Of a stretch of DNA of 34,791 nt, positions 33,707-34,791 are shown one piece after another; the stretch's first letter is position 1, and every line of letters begins with the position of its first letter. The stretch is taken from the NCBI GenBank assembly GCA_001510335.1, contig LFFB01000004.1, forward strand, positions 1-34,791, written 5' to 3'. The translations under genes were made by a program, and so were the position numbers. This stretch comes from Actinobacteria bacterium casp-actino2. Its GTDB lineage: Bacteria > Actinomycetota > Acidimicrobiia > Acidimicrobiales > Ilumatobacteraceae. Below the pieces are notes generated by a model. It was given only the letters and a program-made list of their open reading frames with translations. It did no database searches and was not told the DNA's origin.

Positions 33707-33801
33707 CACCAAGAGAAGTCGGCAACGCCTTAGAAAAGGAAGCCGCTAGGCGAAAAGTGACAGTAGGTCAAGTCATGCGTGAAAGGTTGGCAAAAGCATG
33801 A
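33703..33801 (+). CDS. RHH-like micro-ORF or gene fragment
   Basis: In a different frame from the pentapeptide gene, TTG 33703 to TGA 33799-33801 encodes 32 residues, starting LTPREVGNALEKEAARRK and ending VGQVMRERLAKA. The strand-helix-helix layout with VTVGQVMRERL looks like the end of a ribbon-helix-helix antitoxin or regulator. The frame is open further upstream (NPKSLANLEP from about 33671) but without a good start, so the original N-terminus may have been lost where the pentapeptide gene ends. Its stop overlaps the next ATG (ATGA), an operon-like junction. Confidence 0.4.
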   Translation: MTPREVGNALEKEAARRKVTVGQVMRERLAKA

Positions 33802-34079
33802 TTGTCAACGGCCACAAAATTGAGCCGAACGCAAACCTGTCTGGCGAAATTGTCGGCTACGACCTTTTCAGTAAAGACTTGTCCGGTGTAAACCTGACTG
33901 GTGCAAACCTGTCTGGTGCAATCCTGAGTTCGATTCCCAGCGTCGCCTCTCTTTTGAGGTTTGAGATTTGGTTGTTATTTCAGAGGCAATCGTGGCAGAA
34001 GATTTCGTCCACTTTTGCGACGCAATCGGGACAGACCAGCGTTCGGCGGCGGCACAACAGATCCGAACAATTGTGGTAA
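33798..34079 (+). pseudogene. pentapeptide-repeat gene truncated at the distal attachment copy
   Basis: The first 10 residues (MIVNGHKIEP) are identical to the gene at 33218, and the DNA start is nearly identical over about 40 nt. Pentapeptides (NANLSGEIVGYDL, LSGVNLTGANLSGAIL) run to about 33926, where the reading frame enters the tRNA-Cys copy (33928-33950) and then the antisense strand of trhO. The codons after that point (SSIPSVASLL onward) are not repeat-like. The gene therefore seems cut by the recombination event, with a chance tail of about 50 residues. Confidence 0.7.
33928..33950 (+). repeat. attachment-site-like direct repeat, distal copy
   Basis: This is identical over 23 nt to the tRNA-Cys 3' end at 32831-32853. 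It lies 30 nt from the stop of the convergent trhO gene and inside the reading frame of the truncated pentapeptide gene. It lacks the 5' part of the tRNA and so is not a second tRNA gene. Confidence 0.85.
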
Positions 34080-34791
34080 TCGCTCGTCGGAGATGAACAC
34101 ATGTGACACGAGCTCAAGACTTTGGTCTCGGGGCTGTAATCCAACTTAAAACGACGATCGAAGACGTATAGCGAACCTTCCCACAATCCGCCATCTTTGA
34201 ACTTCTCGGCATACCGAACGATGCCTCCATCGATTTGGTACACCTCTTTGAAGCCACGGTGCTTCATGATGAGCGATAAAACTTCGCAACGAATTCCGCC
34301 GGTGCAGTAGGTGATGATCGGTTTGTCTTTGAGATGGTCGTAAGCCCCGCTCTCGAGAACCTGAACAAATTCTGGAGTTGTCTCAATCGGGGGAACAACG
34401 GCATTCTTAAATTTGCCAATGGCTGCTTCGTATTCATTACGGCCATCAAAGAAGACCACGTCGTCGCCACGCGATGCGACAAGTTCATTGACTTCGGCCG
34501 GAGACAGGTGAATACCTCCTCCAACGATGCCGTTTTCATCGACAACAATTTCTTCAGGAACACCAAAGGTAACGATCTCGTCGCGCACGCGAACCTGCAA
34601 ACGAGGGAACTCGTCGCCATGCCCTTCGGACCACTTGTATTCCATGTCTTTGAATGGAGCGAAATCTTTCATGACTCGGATGTAGCGCTTGACCTGATTG
34701 AGGGTTCCGCCCACGGTTCCGTTGATCCCATCTTTCGAGATCAGGATCCGCCCCTTGAGGTCGTTGGCCTCGCACAGTGTGCGCTGCCACA
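33980..34791 (-). CDS. trhO: tRNA uridine(34) hydroxylase, rhodanese-like (5' truncated)
   Basis: The frame is open to the window edge, so 270 codons of the C-terminal part are present. The N-terminal part shows [28 protein letters not shown], the typical TrhO (YceA/UPF0176) fold. The rhodanese domain has FFDGRNEYE and the active-site loop YCTGGIRCE with the catalytic cysteine. The tail carries [21 protein letters not shown] and CHDC, a zinc-ribbon-like Cys-rich end common in the family. TrhO makes 5-hydroxyuridine at tRNA wobble position 34. A GTG at 34714 inside the frame is not the start. Confidence 0.92.
   Translation of the reverse strand, partial: WQRTLCEANDLKGRILISKDGINGTVGGTLNQVKRYIRVMKDFAPFKDMEYKWSEGHGDEFPRLQVRVRDEIVTFGVPEEIVVDENGIVGGGIHLSPAEVNELVASRGDDVVFFDGRNEYEAAIGKFKNAVVPPIETTPEFVQVLESGAYDHLKDKPIITYCTGGIRCEVLSLIMKHRGFKEVYQIDGGIVRYAEKFKDGGLWEGSLYVFDRRFKLDYSPETKVLSSCHMCSSPTSDYHNCSDLLCRRRTLVCPDCVAKVDEIFCHDCL

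Larger units (their letters stand above)
32854..33950 (+). mobile_element. small genomic islet integrated at tRNA-Cys
   Basis: The 1,097-bp stretch between the proximal and distal tRNA-Cys copies (counting one copy) contains a gene-poor left part, an intact pentapeptide-repeat gene, a small RHH-like ORF and a truncated pentapeptide-repeat gene. Removing it would place tRNA-Cys directly before the convergent trhO gene, whose stop is 30 nt beyond the distal copy. No integrase, transposase or excisionase is seen, so the islet is a remnant or was moved by a recombinase in trans (inference). Confidence 0.75.

Noticed and set aside
33257-33712. Long minus-strand frame with regularly spaced cysteines (QVC repeats)
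   Set aside because: It is the antisense image of the 15-bp pentapeptide repeat units; the plus strand has the clear A(D/N)LxX protein.

Overview
The window reads as a chromosomal segment of an actinobacterium, most likely Acidimicrobiia (Ilumatobacteraceae-like; inference). The reasons are an F420-type flavin-independent oxidoreductase, four bacterial cytochromes P450, many acyl-CoA enzymes, a SAM-riboswitch-controlled metX, a Zur-type zinc operon, medium GC content, and repeated -10-like hexamers 6-7 nt before start codons, which suggests frequent leaderless transcription. No taxonomic search was possible.

Layout. 1-5614: tail of a probable PEP-utilising enzyme, then an F420-type LLM oxidoreductase, a P450 and an SDR as one plus-strand unit, facing a minus-strand pair (class III aminotransferase, P450). 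5683-8351: a zinc ABC transporter operon (lipoprotein, permease, ATPase) behind a candidate Zur box that overlaps the promoter. 8371-12527: a palindromic convergent terminator, a small histidine-rich protein, and a minus-strand unit of acyl-CoA ligase, anaerobic sulfatase maturase (anSME) and phytanoyl-CoA-dioxygenase-like enzyme. 12689-16361: plus-strand acyl-CoA dehydrogenase, acyl-CoA ligase and PEP-mutase/isocitrate-lyase-like protein. 16394-17739: SAM riboswitch and metX. 17736-20824: a membrane protein, an Fpg/Nei glycosylase with an altered zinc finger, two small unknown proteins, and a DMT-family permease broken by one frameshift. 20868-25246: tRNA-Gly with a terminator, a DUF6941-like protein, trmB, an APH-like kinase, a D-2-hydroxyglutarate/lactate-type FAD dehydrogenase and a DinB-fold protein. 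25347-29654: a DUF1330-like protein, a P450 and a TauD-like dioxygenase divergent from a fourth P450, with a perfect 11-bp inverted repeat between the divergent pair. 29714-32656: a D-aminoacylase-type amidohydrolase and a secreted lipoprotein hydrolase. 32780-34791: tRNA-Cys, a small islet with pentapeptide-repeat genes, and the 5'-truncated trhO.

How it fits together. Much of the window is oxidative catabolism of hydrophobic or CoA-linked substrates: P450, SDR, LLM, TauD and PhyH oxygenases, ligases and dehydrogenases. The substrates cannot be read from sequence. The zinc operon and the neighbouring His-rich protein form a metal-homeostasis block.

The most notable structure is at 32826-33950. 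The last 23 bases of tRNA-Cys are repeated exactly 1,097 bp downstream, so the stretch between looks like a small element integrated at the tRNA 3' end. It carries one intact pentapeptide-repeat gene, a ribbon-helix-helix-like micro-ORF, and a second pentapeptide gene cut at the distal attachment copy. No integrase is visible. Other signals are a 43-nt palindrome shared by two convergent gene junctions, the TetR-like operator at 28268-28294, the Zur box on an apparently leaderless promoter, and an anSME with no sulfatase beside it.
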